Made by a program: the position numbers and the translations under genes | From: Tabrizicola sp. TH137 | GTDB lineage: Bacteria; Pseudomonadota; Alphaproteobacteria; Rhodobacterales; Rhodobacteraceae | Assembly (NCBI RefSeq): GCF_002855575.1 | Contig: NZ_PKRQ01000001.1 | Location: forward strand, 930,001-994,000 | DNA: 64,000 nucleotides | Reading direction: 5' to 3' | The notes under the pieces: model-generated | Told to the model about the DNA's origin: nothing | Seen by the model: only the letters and a program-made list of their open reading frames with translations | The model's database searches: none | In this document: in pieces, positions 26,901 through 34,317 of the stretch | Position numbering within the stretch: position 1 is the first letter of the stretch | Layout: each line of letters starts with the position of its first letter

Positions 26901-27694
26901 CGGACTCCGTCCACCCGCCCGGTGGCCAGCGCCTGTTCAAGCGCCCCTTGCACCAGCTTGGCCACCTTCTGGGGCAGCAGTTCCGCGAAACTCTTGCCCC
27001 GCAGCGCTTCGGGCGGCGCAATCATCAGATGCGCCGGCCCGGCAACAAACTCGGCAAATCGCCCGTCAGCCGTCACTTCGAACAGAAGGTCGGGCAGGGC
27101 GGCCAGCGTCGCCTCCAGACGGCGCGTCGTATCCAGATAGCGACGTTCGGTCTCGCGCCGCGCCAGCACGGTTTCCAGAACCTCCGCCGCCGCCTTCATC
27201 CTGTCGATCTGCAACGGGCCGAAATCCGTCCGTGGCGTGGCATAGACAAAGGCCAGAACGCCGGTCAACCGCCCGTCCTCGTTGATCGGCAACGCCAGCA
27301 ATGCCCCGCAGGCCAGCACCTCTTTCAACGGATGATCGTCGGGCAGGGCGGTCCGGTCGGCCACATAGGCGGGCAGATTTGCGGTCAGATCCGGAAGAAA
27401 GGGCTGAACCAGAAGATCCTGGTCGCAGGTGACGGGCGAAAGTCCCGGCGCCATGTAGCTAAATCTTTTGCGAAGGTGGCCGTCTTCCATACGGAAGAGA
27501 CAGGCCCAGCCCGCGCCGGATACCTCTGCCAAACGTCCGATAGACCGTGTCACGGCCTGGTCGAGATTTGGCAAGGGCGTCCGCACCAGCTCGTTGAGCA
27601 TGCGCACAACCGAAATCTCTTCGGGCACCCCGACCTCCTGCACTGCGCCCGCAGGGAAATCCCTGCTGCGCCACCCCCGAAGGTTCATAAACAT
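23984..27694 (-). CDS. Giant GAF/multi-PAS hybrid histidine kinase
   Basis: A 1236-residue soluble kinase starting near ATG 27694 (27688 also possible; the frame is open to 27793). An N-terminal GAF-like domain (about 20-165) is followed by several PAS modules to about residue 830, HisKA with His872 in MSHEIRTPLNG, an ATPase domain (SDTGVGM, FGGTGLGLSI) and a receiver with Asp1164 in LLDITMPVMDG. One PAS, around CNAAFERQTGWTLEEVRGRY, resembles LOV domains but lacks the photoactive cysteine motif NCRFLQ. It is divergent from a metal ATPase with 101 bases between starts. The C-terminal half is closely similar to the hybrid kinase at 21371-23437, suggesting an internal duplication. Confidence 0.9.
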   Translation of the reverse strand: MFMNLRGWRSRDFPAGAVQEVGVPEEISVVRMLNELVRTPLPNLDQAVTRSIGRLAEVSGAGWACLFRMEDGHLRKRFSYMAPGLSPVTCDQDLLVQPFLPDLTANLPAYVADRTALPDDHPLKEVLACGALLALPINEDGRLTGVLAFVYATPRTDFGPLQIDRMKAAAEVLETVLARRETERRYLDTTRRLEATLAALPDLLFEVTADGRFAEFVAGPAHLMIAPPEALRGKSFAELLPQKVAKLVQGALEQALATGRVDGVRYRLDLPDGPHWFELTGAVKPSDTPDTQPSVIFLVRDVTADTRMRDELTQLGKIVESMSNLVCIIDLDENIVWCNAAFERQTGWTLEEVRGRYLGDIVRAPGIDPMNAEAVHDAIRLREAYSGTTINQDRWGNRYWIDFNVVPLHDAQGDLAGFVTIETVVTQLKEQEAAMAELARSATEARERLENAVRALPDAVIIVDDKERVVVANSAYHEMVPQLAPFAGEGASLESILRKGVELGVFGPCETEEEREAWVAKRMAAYRKPFDQDEIQLPDGRWMRRLHTRTSDGGIVAIAIDVTARHNQIAALDAANQELSAALAERDQAERNLRSIIDGAAVGTWEWDISADVLHVGGRWAEMLGRTAAEPGVFSLAEFRASVHPEDVTLLPNPFRTEMGTDDSFSEIEFRLRHDDGGWTWVLSRSQVTERAADGTPLRMAGVHLDISDRKRLERQLQTGRAYLSEVMDTSIAALAVLNERGAITYANQEAERILRLERSQLRGRAYNDPGWKLQRVDGSPLPDDELPFRLAMAQGGIVRDIRFAVHLADGTRRVLSANAVPLTPLDGGQQVVVSFSDITDELASTARLEEARSRAEEMSRAKSIFLANMSHEIRTPLNGVLGMAEVLDSIVEVPEQKQMVATIRRSGETLLTVLNSILDMSKIEAGKMVLEEVPMVLSDVLAQVEALHRVKAEEKGLELQVLTSAGADLPRMGDPHRLTQILNNLLSNAIKFTEQGRVRLKLSCKPGKPINIDVSDTGVGMTEIQLSRVFESFEQADGSMTRRFGGTGLGLSIVRQLVLLMGGMISLQSRPGEGTQVRVVIPLAEAAIGSVAGPEPDEAPDLTALNGRNLLIADDNVTNRMVLAEMLGQTGLRTTMVENGQEAVVAWERAQAQASPFDLLLLDITMPVMDGLRALAEIRDREGRGGVDPVPAIAVTANAMPNQVADYIMGGFDTHLAKPFKRKELLHAVKTLLRN

Positions 27695-27795
27695 CAACCG
27701 ATCTTGAATCACAATATCCCCGCGGTTGAATGCACCGTTCCCGTATTGCGCCTTATCCGCTTGCTGCGCCGCTTCACGGGGATAATCATGCAAAC

Positions 27796-29697
27796 ATGAA
27801 GGAATTGTTGACAGACGGCCGACTCGGCCTGCCCATGACGGCCATCACATTGGTCGGCATGGCCCTGGTCCTTTGTGATTCCTTTCTCCTGCCCTTGCCC
27901 CCGAAACTGGCCGATGCCGCGCTCTGGTCCGTCTATCTTGCCGGGGGCATTCCAGCCGCGCTTTCCGCCCTCCGCGCGCTCTGGGTAGACCATATCCTCG
28001 ACATCGACCTGCTCATGGTCATCGCCGCTCTTGCCGCCGCCGCCGTGGGCGCGGCCGTCGAAGGCGCGGTCCTTCTCACGCTCTTCTCCCTCTCGGGCAC
28101 CCTGGAGGAAAGGGCCATGGGCAAGGCCCGCCGCGCGGTCGAGGCGCTGATGGCCCTGCGCCCGGAAACCGCGATCCGCCGCAAGGCGGATGGCAGCACC
28201 GAAGAAGTGGCCGTCGCCCAGCTCGCCATCGGCGACACGGTCATCCTGCGCCCGGGCGCGCGCGTGCCGGTGGACGGCACGCTGATCGAAGGCGAAGGCG
28301 CCCTGGATGAATCCTCGATCACGGGCGAGTCGATCCCCGCGCAAAAGGCCCCCGGCGCAAAGCTGCACGAAGCAACGGTCAACCTGACCGCCATCCTCGC
28401 CCTGCATGTGGACCGCCCGCTGTCGCAATCCACCGTGGCCCGCATGATCCGCATGGTGACCGAGGCCCAGGCGATGAAGGCCCCGTCCGAACGTTTCTCG
28501 GAATGGTTCGGTCAGCGCTATACCGTGGCGGTCCTTCTCGGCTCCACCTTGCTCTTCCTCCTCTTCATCCGCCTCGGCATGCCCGAGGCGGACGCCCTCT
28601 ATCGCGCCGCCACCATCCTTGTGGCCGCGAGCCCCTGCGCCGTGGTCATCTCCGTTCCGGCCGCCATCCTTTCCGCCCTGTCCGCAGCCGCCCGGGGTGG
28701 GGTCCTGTTCAAGGGAGGGGCGGCGCTGGAACGCTTGGCCGAAGTCCGCACCTTCGCCTTCGACAAAACCGGCACCCTCACCACCGGCAAGGCTGAAGTC
28801 ACGCAGATCATCCCGCTCCAGGGTCCGCCCTCCGCCCTTCTTGCCCTCGCCGCCGGGCTCGAGTCGCAGTCGGAACACCCCATCGCCGCCGCCATCCGCC
28901 GCGCGGCCGAGGCTCAGGGTCTGACGCCGCTTTCCGTAACAGAAGTCAATTCCAATCCCAGCGAAGGCATCACAGGCCTTAACGACGGCGCGCAGGTCTG
29001 GGCCGGAAACCCGCGCATGCTGCAAAGGATGCAGGCGGCCGGGGATCACCCCGCCCTTTCCGCCGTTCAGGACGGGGCGGAAACCGTGGTCTATTTCGGG
29101 ACCGGCAAAAAACTTCTGGGTGTCATCACCGTGGCCGACCAGCCGCGCGAAACCTCGCGCCTTGGGCTTCAGGCTCTCCGCGCCGCCGGTATCACCCGGC
29201 TGTGCATGATGACGGGCGACCGCCGCCCGGTCGCGCTCCGCATCGGGGCGGCGCTTGGCCTCGCGCCGCAGGACATTCACGCCGATCTTCTCCCCGGCGA
29301 AAAGGTCCGTCTTGTCGATGATCTCGCCCGCGAGGGGCCGGTCGCCTATGTCGGCGATGGCGTGAACGACGCCGCCGCGCTGGCCCGCGCCGATGTGGGC
29401 ATCGCCATGGGCGCCGCCGGAAGCGAAGTCGCCTTGCAGGCTGCGGAAGTGGCGCTCCTGTCCGAAAACATGGAACGGCTTGCCGCCGCCCACCACCTCG
29501 CGCGCCGGACGGCGCGGATCATCCGCCAGAACCTCGCCTTCGCCCTGGGTGCGATGGTGGTCCTCGTGATCGGAGGATTGTTCTTCGATCTTCCCCTTCC
29601 CCTCGCCGTGATCGGGCACGAGGGGGGCACGCTTCTCGTCGTTCTGAACGGTTTGCGGCTGCTCTTCGACCCCATCCGAACGGATGCACGCAACTGA
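27796..29697 (+). CDS. P1B-4-type heavy-metal ATPase (Co/Fe/Zn exporter class)
   Basis: A 633-residue inner-membrane pump with six predicted membrane segments and no N-terminal heavy-metal-associated domain. Motifs are TGES (phosphatase loop), SPC at 279-281 in the metal-binding membrane helix, DKTGTLT with phospho-Asp323, the SEHPIA nucleotide-binding motif, GDGVNDAAAL, and HEGGT beginning at His608. SPC together with HEGGT defines subgroup P1B-4 (CoaT/CtpD/PfeT-like), exporting Co2+, Fe2+ or Zn2+, rather than the CPC-type copper/zinc pumps. The start at 27796 is the first ATG giving a normal N terminus. No MerR or Fur-type regulator is adjacent; the divergent neighbour is the giant kinase. 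Confidence 0.9.
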   Translation: MKELLTDGRLGLPMTAITLVGMALVLCDSFLLPLPPKLADAALWSVYLAGGIPAALSALRALWVDHILDIDLLMVIAALAAAAVGAAVEGAVLLTLFSLSGTLEERAMGKARRAVEALMALRPETAIRRKADGSTEEVAVAQLAIGDTVILRPGARVPVDGTLIEGEGALDESSITGESIPAQKAPGAKLHEATVNLTAILALHVDRPLSQSTVARMIRMVTEAQAMKAPSERFSEWFGQRYTVAVLLGSTLLFLLFIRLGMPEADALYRAATILVAASPCAVVISVPAAILSALSAAARGGVLFKGGAALERLAEVRTFAFDKTGTLTTGKAEVTQIIPLQGPPSALLALAAGLESQSEHPIAAAIRRAAEAQGLTPLSVTEVNSNPSEGITGLNDGAQVWAGNPRMLQRMQAAGDHPALSAVQDGAETVVYFGTGKKLLGVITVADQPRETSRLGLQALRAAGITRLCMMTGDRRPVALRIGAALGLAPQDIHADLLPGEKVRLVDDLAREGPVAYVGDGVNDAAALARADVGIAMGAAGSEVALQAAEVALLSENMERLAAAHHLARRTARIIRQNLAFALGAMVVLVIGGLFFDLPLPLAVIGHEGGTLLVVLNGLRLLFDPIRTDARN

Positions 29698-29866
29698 TGC
29701 TAAATCATAACCAATAGGCGAGAAAACCCGCTAACTACCTCTATTGGTTGCAATTCTGCCCAGTCCTGGTCGCAGAGATGTGCCGATATTGCCCCGTTTC
29801 GGCCCCAACCACGCCCCGCGGGAAATGTCCCCTGTACTCGCTGCTCTGCCATTCCTGGGGACTACC

Positions 29867-30502
29867 ATGCTCGCTCGCCTGTTCCACCACTCTCATGCCC
29901 GTGCGCCTCGCACCGGTATCGCGTGGCTCGCCATCGTGATCGGCCTTTCGTCAACGATGCCTGCCCTCGCCATCGACGCGCGCCGCCCGACCGTGGACAT
30001 GATCCCGATCCGGGCCGAGGCACATCCGCCGCCCGGCGCCCGTGGCCTCTGCGCCACCTATGACTGGGCTTGCGCGACCTCCGGTCAGTTCCTGCCCATC
30101 GGTGAAAGCGTCATGCAGACGGTGCGCGCCGTCAATTCCAAGGCGAACCGCATCATCCGCCCGGTCTCCGACATCAATCAGTACCGCATCGCGGAACGCT
30201 GGTCGCTGCCGACCGCGCGCGGCGGGGATTGCGAAGATTACGCACTTTACAAGAAACGCGAACTGATCCGCGCCGGCATTCCGGCCGAACAGCTCCTCAT
30301 CGCCGCGGTGCTCGATCGCAAGCGTCAGTCCCATGCGGTCCTGATCCTTCGCACCGGCACACAGGATCTCGTCCTCGACAACATGACCTCGCGCATCCTT
30401 CCCTGGCACAAGACGGGTTACACCTTCCTGCGTCTGCAAGATCCGCGCCAACCCGCGCGCTGGGTGTCGGTCATGGCGGGCGGGATGCTTCCCAATAGCT
30501 GA
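29867..30502 (+). CDS. LapG-like transglutaminase-type cysteine proteinase (BTLCP family)
   Basis: A 211-residue exported protein with a signal peptide (hydrophobic core WLAIVIGL, end near PALA at 35) and the catalytic triad of the bacterial transglutaminase-like cysteine proteinase family: Cys122 in GGDCEDYALYK, His156 in SHAVLIL and Asp171 in LVLDNM. LapG of this family clips large adhesins from the cell surface. The ATG at 29867 follows GGGGAC and leads straight into the signal peptide; an upstream frame to 29744 lacks support. It stands alone, without a LapD partner nearby. A possible substrate type, a BapA-like adhesin, is encoded at the right end of the window. Confidence 0.85.
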   Translation: MLARLFHHSHARAPRTGIAWLAIVIGLSSTMPALAIDARRPTVDMIPIRAEAHPPPGARGLCATYDWACATSGQFLPIGESVMQTVRAVNSKANRIIRPVSDINQYRIAERWSLPTARGGDCEDYALYKKRELIRAGIPAEQLLIAAVLDRKRQSHAVLILRTGTQDLVLDNMTSRILPWHKTGYTFLRLQDPRQPARWVSVMAGGMLPNS

Positions 30503-30611
30503 CCGGAACGCGCAATCCCCCGCCTGTCCATCGCCACTGCCGAACGGGCGCATTGACGCGTCAGGTCCAGCGAGGCCTTATCGCGCGGGATCACAAGACC
30601 AAGAAACGGAC

Positions 30612-32003
30612 ATGAGCGTGAGCAGTCTGGAAAAAGCCCTCGCCGAGCGCTGCGAGGACGCCGGAGAGGCCGAGGAGGACGGCCGCTTCGAACAGGCCAT
30701 AATCCTCTGCAACGAAGTCACCCGCATCGACCGCAAGCAGCCGCAGGTCTGGAAGATACGCACCCGCGCCTTCATCGGGATGGAACGGCTCGACCTTGCC
30801 CTCGAAAACGCGCGCGAGGCGTCCAAGCTCTTTCCCGGCTCGATCACGCACCGCATCATGCAGGCACGGATTCACGTCCTCGCCCGCCGCTGGGACAAGG
30901 CCTCGGCCATCTATCGCGCCATCCTGCGCGACACGCCCGTCCATCTGAACTCGATCCGAGAATTGATGGATTTCGAAAACATCGCCCCGGACGATGACAT
31001 CTATCACCGTCTCGCCAAGGCCGCCGACGACCCCGAAATGAAGGCCTATGATCGCGCCTCCACCTGGTTCCTGCGTGCCCAGATCCACATGGTCGCTGGC
31101 GAAGACGACATGGCCTTCCGCCTCTTCGACGAAGGCAACCGCCGGATGCGCGACGAGGTGCATGAAAACCGCCGCCTCGAATACGCGTTCAGCCGCCTTC
31201 TTCCGGAACTCGATGCCGCCTTCCAGCGGCGATATTCCCCGATGAAGGCACCCGATCCCTGCCCGCTTCTGGTGATCGCGGGGCTGCCGCGCTCGGGAAA
31301 GACCCTTCTGGAAAAGCTGCTCGGTTCGCAAAGCGCGCTCTTCGCCGTGGGCGAGACCTCGGTTCTCTACAACCTGTTCCTCGATGTCGATCGGACAGGC
31401 GGCGCCGATGGCACGATGCAGGCCCTCCGCGCCTTGCCCGGCCAGCCGATCCGCGATCACTTTGCCGACCGTCTGAAACATGGGCCGAAGAAGTCCGCGC
31501 TGCGCTGCATCGACACCACGCCGGGCAGCCTTGAACAGCTTGGCCTGCTCGGGCCGCTGCATCCGGATGTGCCCATCATCTTCGTCCGTCGCGACCCGCG
31601 CGATCTCGCCGCCTCGCTCTATTTCAAGCAGTTCAACAAGGCGCATCGCTACACCTACGATCTCGGCACGGCCGCCCGCGCCATCGCCCGCACCGAATTT
31701 CTCGCGCGGCGCTGGATGGCCACGATGCCCAATCCCATGGCCGAAATCCGCTATGAAGAGATGGTCGCCGATCCCGTCGGCACCGCCACCCGCCTGCTCA
31801 CCCAGTTCGGCCTTCCGGTCGAGGATGCTGCCCTCCGCCAGGCCGCCGGCGATGACGGCCGCGCGCTGAACCTTCTGCCGGGGCGGTCGCTGGATGGCGT
31901 CGGCGCGATCCGGGCCGATCTGGTGGGGTTCTCGGAGCGGTTTGCCCGGCAGCTCGAACCGGTGCTGCCCGCCTATGAGGCCGAAAGGCGCGATCTCGGC
32001 TGA
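30612..32003 (+). CDS. TPR-sulfotransferase fusion protein
   Basis: A 463-residue cytoplasmic protein. Residues 1-210 are TPR-like helical repeats (for example EQAIILCNEVTRIDRKQPQVWK); residues 215-463 are a PAPS-dependent sulfotransferase with the 5'-phosphosulfate loop GLPRSGKTLLEKLL from 224 and the 3'-phosphate motif FVRRDPRDLAASLYF at 324-338. TPR-sulfotransferases are frequent in alphaproteobacteria, and their acceptors (glycans, peptides or small molecules) are mostly unknown. The gene ends at a terminator shared with the convergent repeat-protein gene. Confidence 0.9.
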   Translation: MSVSSLEKALAERCEDAGEAEEDGRFEQAIILCNEVTRIDRKQPQVWKIRTRAFIGMERLDLALENAREASKLFPGSITHRIMQARIHVLARRWDKASAIYRAILRDTPVHLNSIRELMDFENIAPDDDIYHRLAKAADDPEMKAYDRASTWFLRAQIHMVAGEDDMAFRLFDEGNRRMRDEVHENRRLEYAFSRLLPELDAAFQRRYSPMKAPDPCPLLVIAGLPRSGKTLLEKLLGSQSALFAVGETSVLYNLFLDVDRTGGADGTMQALRALPGQPIRDHFADRLKHGPKKSALRCIDTTPGSLEQLGLLGPLHPDVPIIFVRRDPRDLAASLYFKQFNKAHRYTYDLGTAARAIARTEFLARRWMATMPNPMAEIRYEEMVADPVGTATRLLTQFGLPVEDAALRQAAGDDGRALNLLPGRSLDGVGAIRADLVGFSERFARQLEPVLPAYEAERRDLG

Positions 32004-32028
32004 TCCATAACGGCTGATCGGAAAAGCG

Positions 32029-32054
32029 AAAGCCCGCACCGAGATGCGGGCTTT
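32029..32054. terminator. Bidirectional terminator between sulfotransferase and repeat-protein genes
   Basis: AAAGCCCGCA (32029-32038) pairs with TGCGGGCTTT (32045-32054) around a six-base loop, with T-rich sequence on the plus side and A-rich sequence on the other, between two convergent stops. Confidence 0.85.
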
Positions 32055-32076
32055 CCTGTTTTATCACAAGCTGGCC

Positions 32077-33576
32077 TCAGGTGTTGCAGCCACCGCCGCC
32101 GCCATTGCCGCCGCCCGAGCCGCCGCCATTGCCGCCACCCGAACCGCCACCGTTGCCGCCACCCGAGCCGCCGCCATTGCCGCCACCCGAGCCGCCGCCA
32201 TTGCCGCCACCCGAGCCGCCGCCATTGCCGCCGCCCGAACCGCCGCCATTGCCGCCGCCCGAACCGCCGCCATTGCCGCCGCCCGAACCGCCGCCATTGC
32301 CGCCGCCCGAACCGCCGCCGTTGCCGCCGCCCGAACCGCCGCCATTGCCGCCACCCGAGCCGCCGCCGTTGCCGCCACCCGAACCGCCACCATTGCCGCC
32401 GCCGGAGTTCCCGCCATTGCCGCCGGAGTTGCCCCCATTGCCACCGGAGTTCCCACCATTGCCGCCGGAGTTGCCCCCGTTGCCACCGGAGTTCCCACCA
32501 TTGCCGCCGGAGTTGCCCCCGTTGCCGCCGGAGTTCCCACCATTGCCACCGGAGTTGCCCCCGTTGCCACCGGAGTTCCCGCCATTGCCGCCGGAATTAC
32601 CCCCGTTGCCACCGGAGTTCCCGCCATTGCCGCCGGAATTACCCCCGTTGCCTCCGGAGTTCCCCCCGTTGCCGCCGGTGTTGCCCCCGTTGCCGCCGGA
32701 GTTCCCGCCATTGCCGTCCCCGGACTCCGAGTTGTCGCCATTCGAGTCACCCGAATCTTCGGGATCATGCGGGTCACTCGGGCCGGACGGCCCTGTCGGG
32801 CCCGACGGATCGCTGGGACCAGACGGCCCGGTCGGACCCGAAGGATCGCTGGGGCCAGACGGCCCTGTCGGACCCGACGGATCGCTGGGACCGGACGGCC
32901 CGGTCGGACCCGACGGATCGCTGGGACCGGACGGCCCGGTCGGACCCGACGGATCGCTGGGGCCAGACGGCCCGGTCGGGCCCGAAGGATCGCTGGGACC
33001 GGACGGCCCGGTCGGACCCGAAGGATCGCTGGGACCAGACGGCCCTGTCGGACCCGAAGGATCGCTGGGACCGGACGGCCCTGTCGGACCCGAAGGATCG
33101 CTGGGACCAGACGGCCCGGTCGGGCCCGAAGGATCGCTCGGGCCGGTCGGACCGGTCGGTTCGCTGGGATTGGTCGGGATCGTCGGATCCGAGCCATCGG
33201 TCGGTTCAGTGGGCGTATCGCCGTCGTCCTCGTCATCGGGCGTGTCGTTCGGCGGGCCTTCCGTAGGCCGATCTGCCACGGTCGAGACCGTGCCGGTCGG
33301 CCCGATCAGCAGGCCAGCCAGATCGCCGCACTCGTTCTGCACATATTCAAAGATGCGCAGATAGTCCGGCCGCTTGCGCAGCTCCGCCAGAAGCGCCTCG
33401 TTCAGCGGTTCCTCTTCAAGGATCTCGCACCACTCTTCATCGTCGATGGACAACGACTGAACTTCGGCGCCTGCGGTATTCGGCAGGATGAACAGCGTTC
33501 CCATGATGATGAAGGCAGAGCCGAAACCGGCAACCTTGCCCCTTTTCGGGATATAGCGCGAACGACGTGACTTCAT
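32077..33576 (-). CDS. Secreted three-tier repeat protein (collagen-like plus Gly/Asn and Gly/Ser repeats)
   Basis: A 499-residue protein of unknown function. The start ATG at 33576 has AGGAG nine bases upstream. A signal peptide (hydrophobic core FGSAFIIMGTLFIL, end near AGA at 37) leads to a short folded part (about 38-95) with two cysteines (50 and 83) and an acidic Thr/Pro/Asp linker (105-140). Then follow ten copies of a collagen-like 12-mer (GPTGPSGPSDPS), an acidic spacer, about 15 copies of GGNGGNS, about 13 copies of GGGNGGGS, and a C-terminal GGCNT with a terminal-region cysteine. No LPXTG, type I secretion or autotransporter signal is seen. It resembles extracellular structural or adhesive proteins; function is not assigned. 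Confidence 0.75.
   Translation of the reverse strand: MKSRRSRYIPKRGKVAGFGSAFIIMGTLFILPNTAGAEVQSLSIDDEEWCEILEEEPLNEALLAELRKRPDYLRIFEYVQNECGDLAGLLIGPTGTVSTVADRPTEGPPNDTPDDEDDGDTPTEPTDGSDPTIPTNPSEPTGPTGPSDPSGPTGPSGPSDPSGPTGPSGPSDPSGPTGPSGPSDPSGPTGPSGPSDPSGPTGPSGPSDPSGPTGPSGPSDPSGPTGPSGPSDPSGPTGPSGPSDPSGPTGPSGPSDPSGPTGPSGPSDPHDPEDSGDSNGDNSESGDGNGGNSGGNGGNTGGNGGNSGGNGGNSGGNGGNSGGNGGNSGGNGGNSGGNGGNSGGNGGNSGGNGGNSGGNGGNSGGNGGNSGGNGGNSGGNGGNSGGNGGNSGGGNGGGSGGGNGGGSGGGNGGGSGGGNGGGSGGGNGGGSGGGNGGGSGGGNGGGSGGGNGGGSGGGNGGGSGGGNGGGSGGGNGGGSGGGNGGGSGGGNGGGGGCNT
32096..32401 (-). repeat. 24-bp coding tandem repeat, about 13 units
   Basis: Near-perfect 24-base units encode SGGGNGGG at the C terminus of the repeat protein. 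Units differ mainly at third positions (cccgag/cccgaa, ccgcca/ccaccc), as expected for repeats under selection for protein sequence. Confidence 0.9.
32402..32721 (-). repeat. 21-bp coding tandem repeat, about 15 units
   Basis: Units of 21 bases encode SGGNGGN, with one T for S exchange. It joins the 24-bp array directly, and the two differ only by an added glycine per half unit, so one may have grown from the other. Confidence 0.9.
32770..33153 (-). repeat. 36-bp coding tandem repeat, ten units
   Basis: Ten 36-base units encode GPTGPSGPSDPS. The string ggatcgct recurs every 36 bases from about 32809 to 33133; the outermost units are more diverged. The Gly-Pro-Thr/Ser periodicity is collagen-like, although SDPS interrupts strict Gly-X-Y. 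Confidence 0.9.
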
Positions 33577-33600
33577 GACCGTAACTCCTGGCGATCGGTG

Positions 33601-33619
33601 CATCCCAACGGATGGGATG
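33601..33619 (-). promoter_or_regulatory. Inverted repeat in the leader of the repeat-protein gene
   Basis: CATCCCA at 33601-33607 and TGGGATG at 33613-33619 form a perfect seven-base inverted repeat with a five-base loop, 24 bases before the ATG and just upstream of its RBS. It could be an operator or a leader stem affecting translation. Confidence 0.4.
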
Positions 33620-34146
33620 GCATTAACTTTCGTTAACGCGAGGACAGCCTTCCGGTCAAATTTTCGCCTTAATTATGCCTTTTGCCTCTCCAAAATACGC
33701 CGTAATTCACGCCCTACGGTATTGTGATATCGCAAAGCACAACCTATGCGTGCAAGCTGTTTAAGCACGGTCAACAGTGCCGACCCCCGAGGAAACGAAT
33801 CACGTCGCACACCAGGATTTCCCCCCGTCAACCAGCGTTCTGGGACCTTGATGAGGCCATAAACCTCAGTTTAGGGCAGCAAACCCCCTGAAAAAGCCTC
33901 AATTCGGCCAAATTCGTGGCACCAAGGTCACATTATGGCCAAACTTGGGCGCCAACCGCCGCCCGCGCCATCCTCCCCGCCGCCCAGCTTCACCCGAGCT
34001 CACGGCCAAACTCCCCCCATGGCCGCCGCCGCGCCCCGCCCATCCCGAGGGGCGAAACGAGCGCGCCCATGACGCCGCCCACCCCACGGAAACCCGGACA
34101 GGCGCTGCGCTCCGGCCTGCCCCAAAAGCAAATAACCCGCAACCTT

Positions 34147-34174
34147 CAATTGCGCTGCAATTGCATCTTATAAT
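34147..34174 (+). promoter_or_regulatory. Palindrome next to a consensus -10 (TATAAT)
   Basis: The perfect inverted repeat CAATTGC/GCAATTG at 34147-34163 is followed five bases later by TATAAT at 34169-34174. The -35 candidate (TTCAAT at 34145-34150) is weak. The arrangement looks like an operator placed in a promoter spacer, directing transcription towards the tetR-RND operon or an unannotated leader/small RNA. Confidence 0.4.
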
Positions 34175-34272
34175 CTCCAGTTAGTAACCGCTAATTTCGC
34201 AATGCGCAAAGAAAGGCCCGGTCGTACCCTTCCGAAACCGGTCCACGCCGGTACTCCCGCCGAAGAATCCCC

Positions 34273-34317
34273 TTGACGCTGCGGGCAGGGTCTCTATGTG
34301 TGAATGAACGTTCATTC
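34273..34317 (+). promoter_or_regulatory. Promoter and TetR-type operator of the tetR-RND operon
   Basis: TTGACG at 34273-34278, a 16-base spacer and TATGTG at 34295-34300 form a promoter, immediately followed by the perfect 16-base palindrome GAATGAACGTTCATTC at 34302-34317. This palindrome is of the type bound by AcrR/TetR-family regulators and overlaps the expected transcription start, 38 bases before the GTG of the tetR gene, suggesting autorepression of the whole operon. Confidence 0.7.

Noticed and set aside
25274-27799. Plus-strand open frame of 841 codons across the giant kinase
   Set aside because: Antisense shadow from high GC; the minus strand carries clear kinase and receiver motifs.
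32096-33153. CRISPR-like array
   Set aside because: Units are contiguous in-frame coding repeats without unique spacers, and no cas gene is nearby.
32064-33364. Long frames in other phases of the repeat region (Pro-rich or Ala/Thr-rich)
   Set aside because: All frames stay open because of the repeats; only the 32077-33576 frame has an RBS, a signal peptide and a sensible non-repeat head.
33916-34173. 85-codon frame in the intergenic region
   Set aside because: Pro/Arg-rich composition, no RBS, and it runs through the palindrome at 34147-34163.
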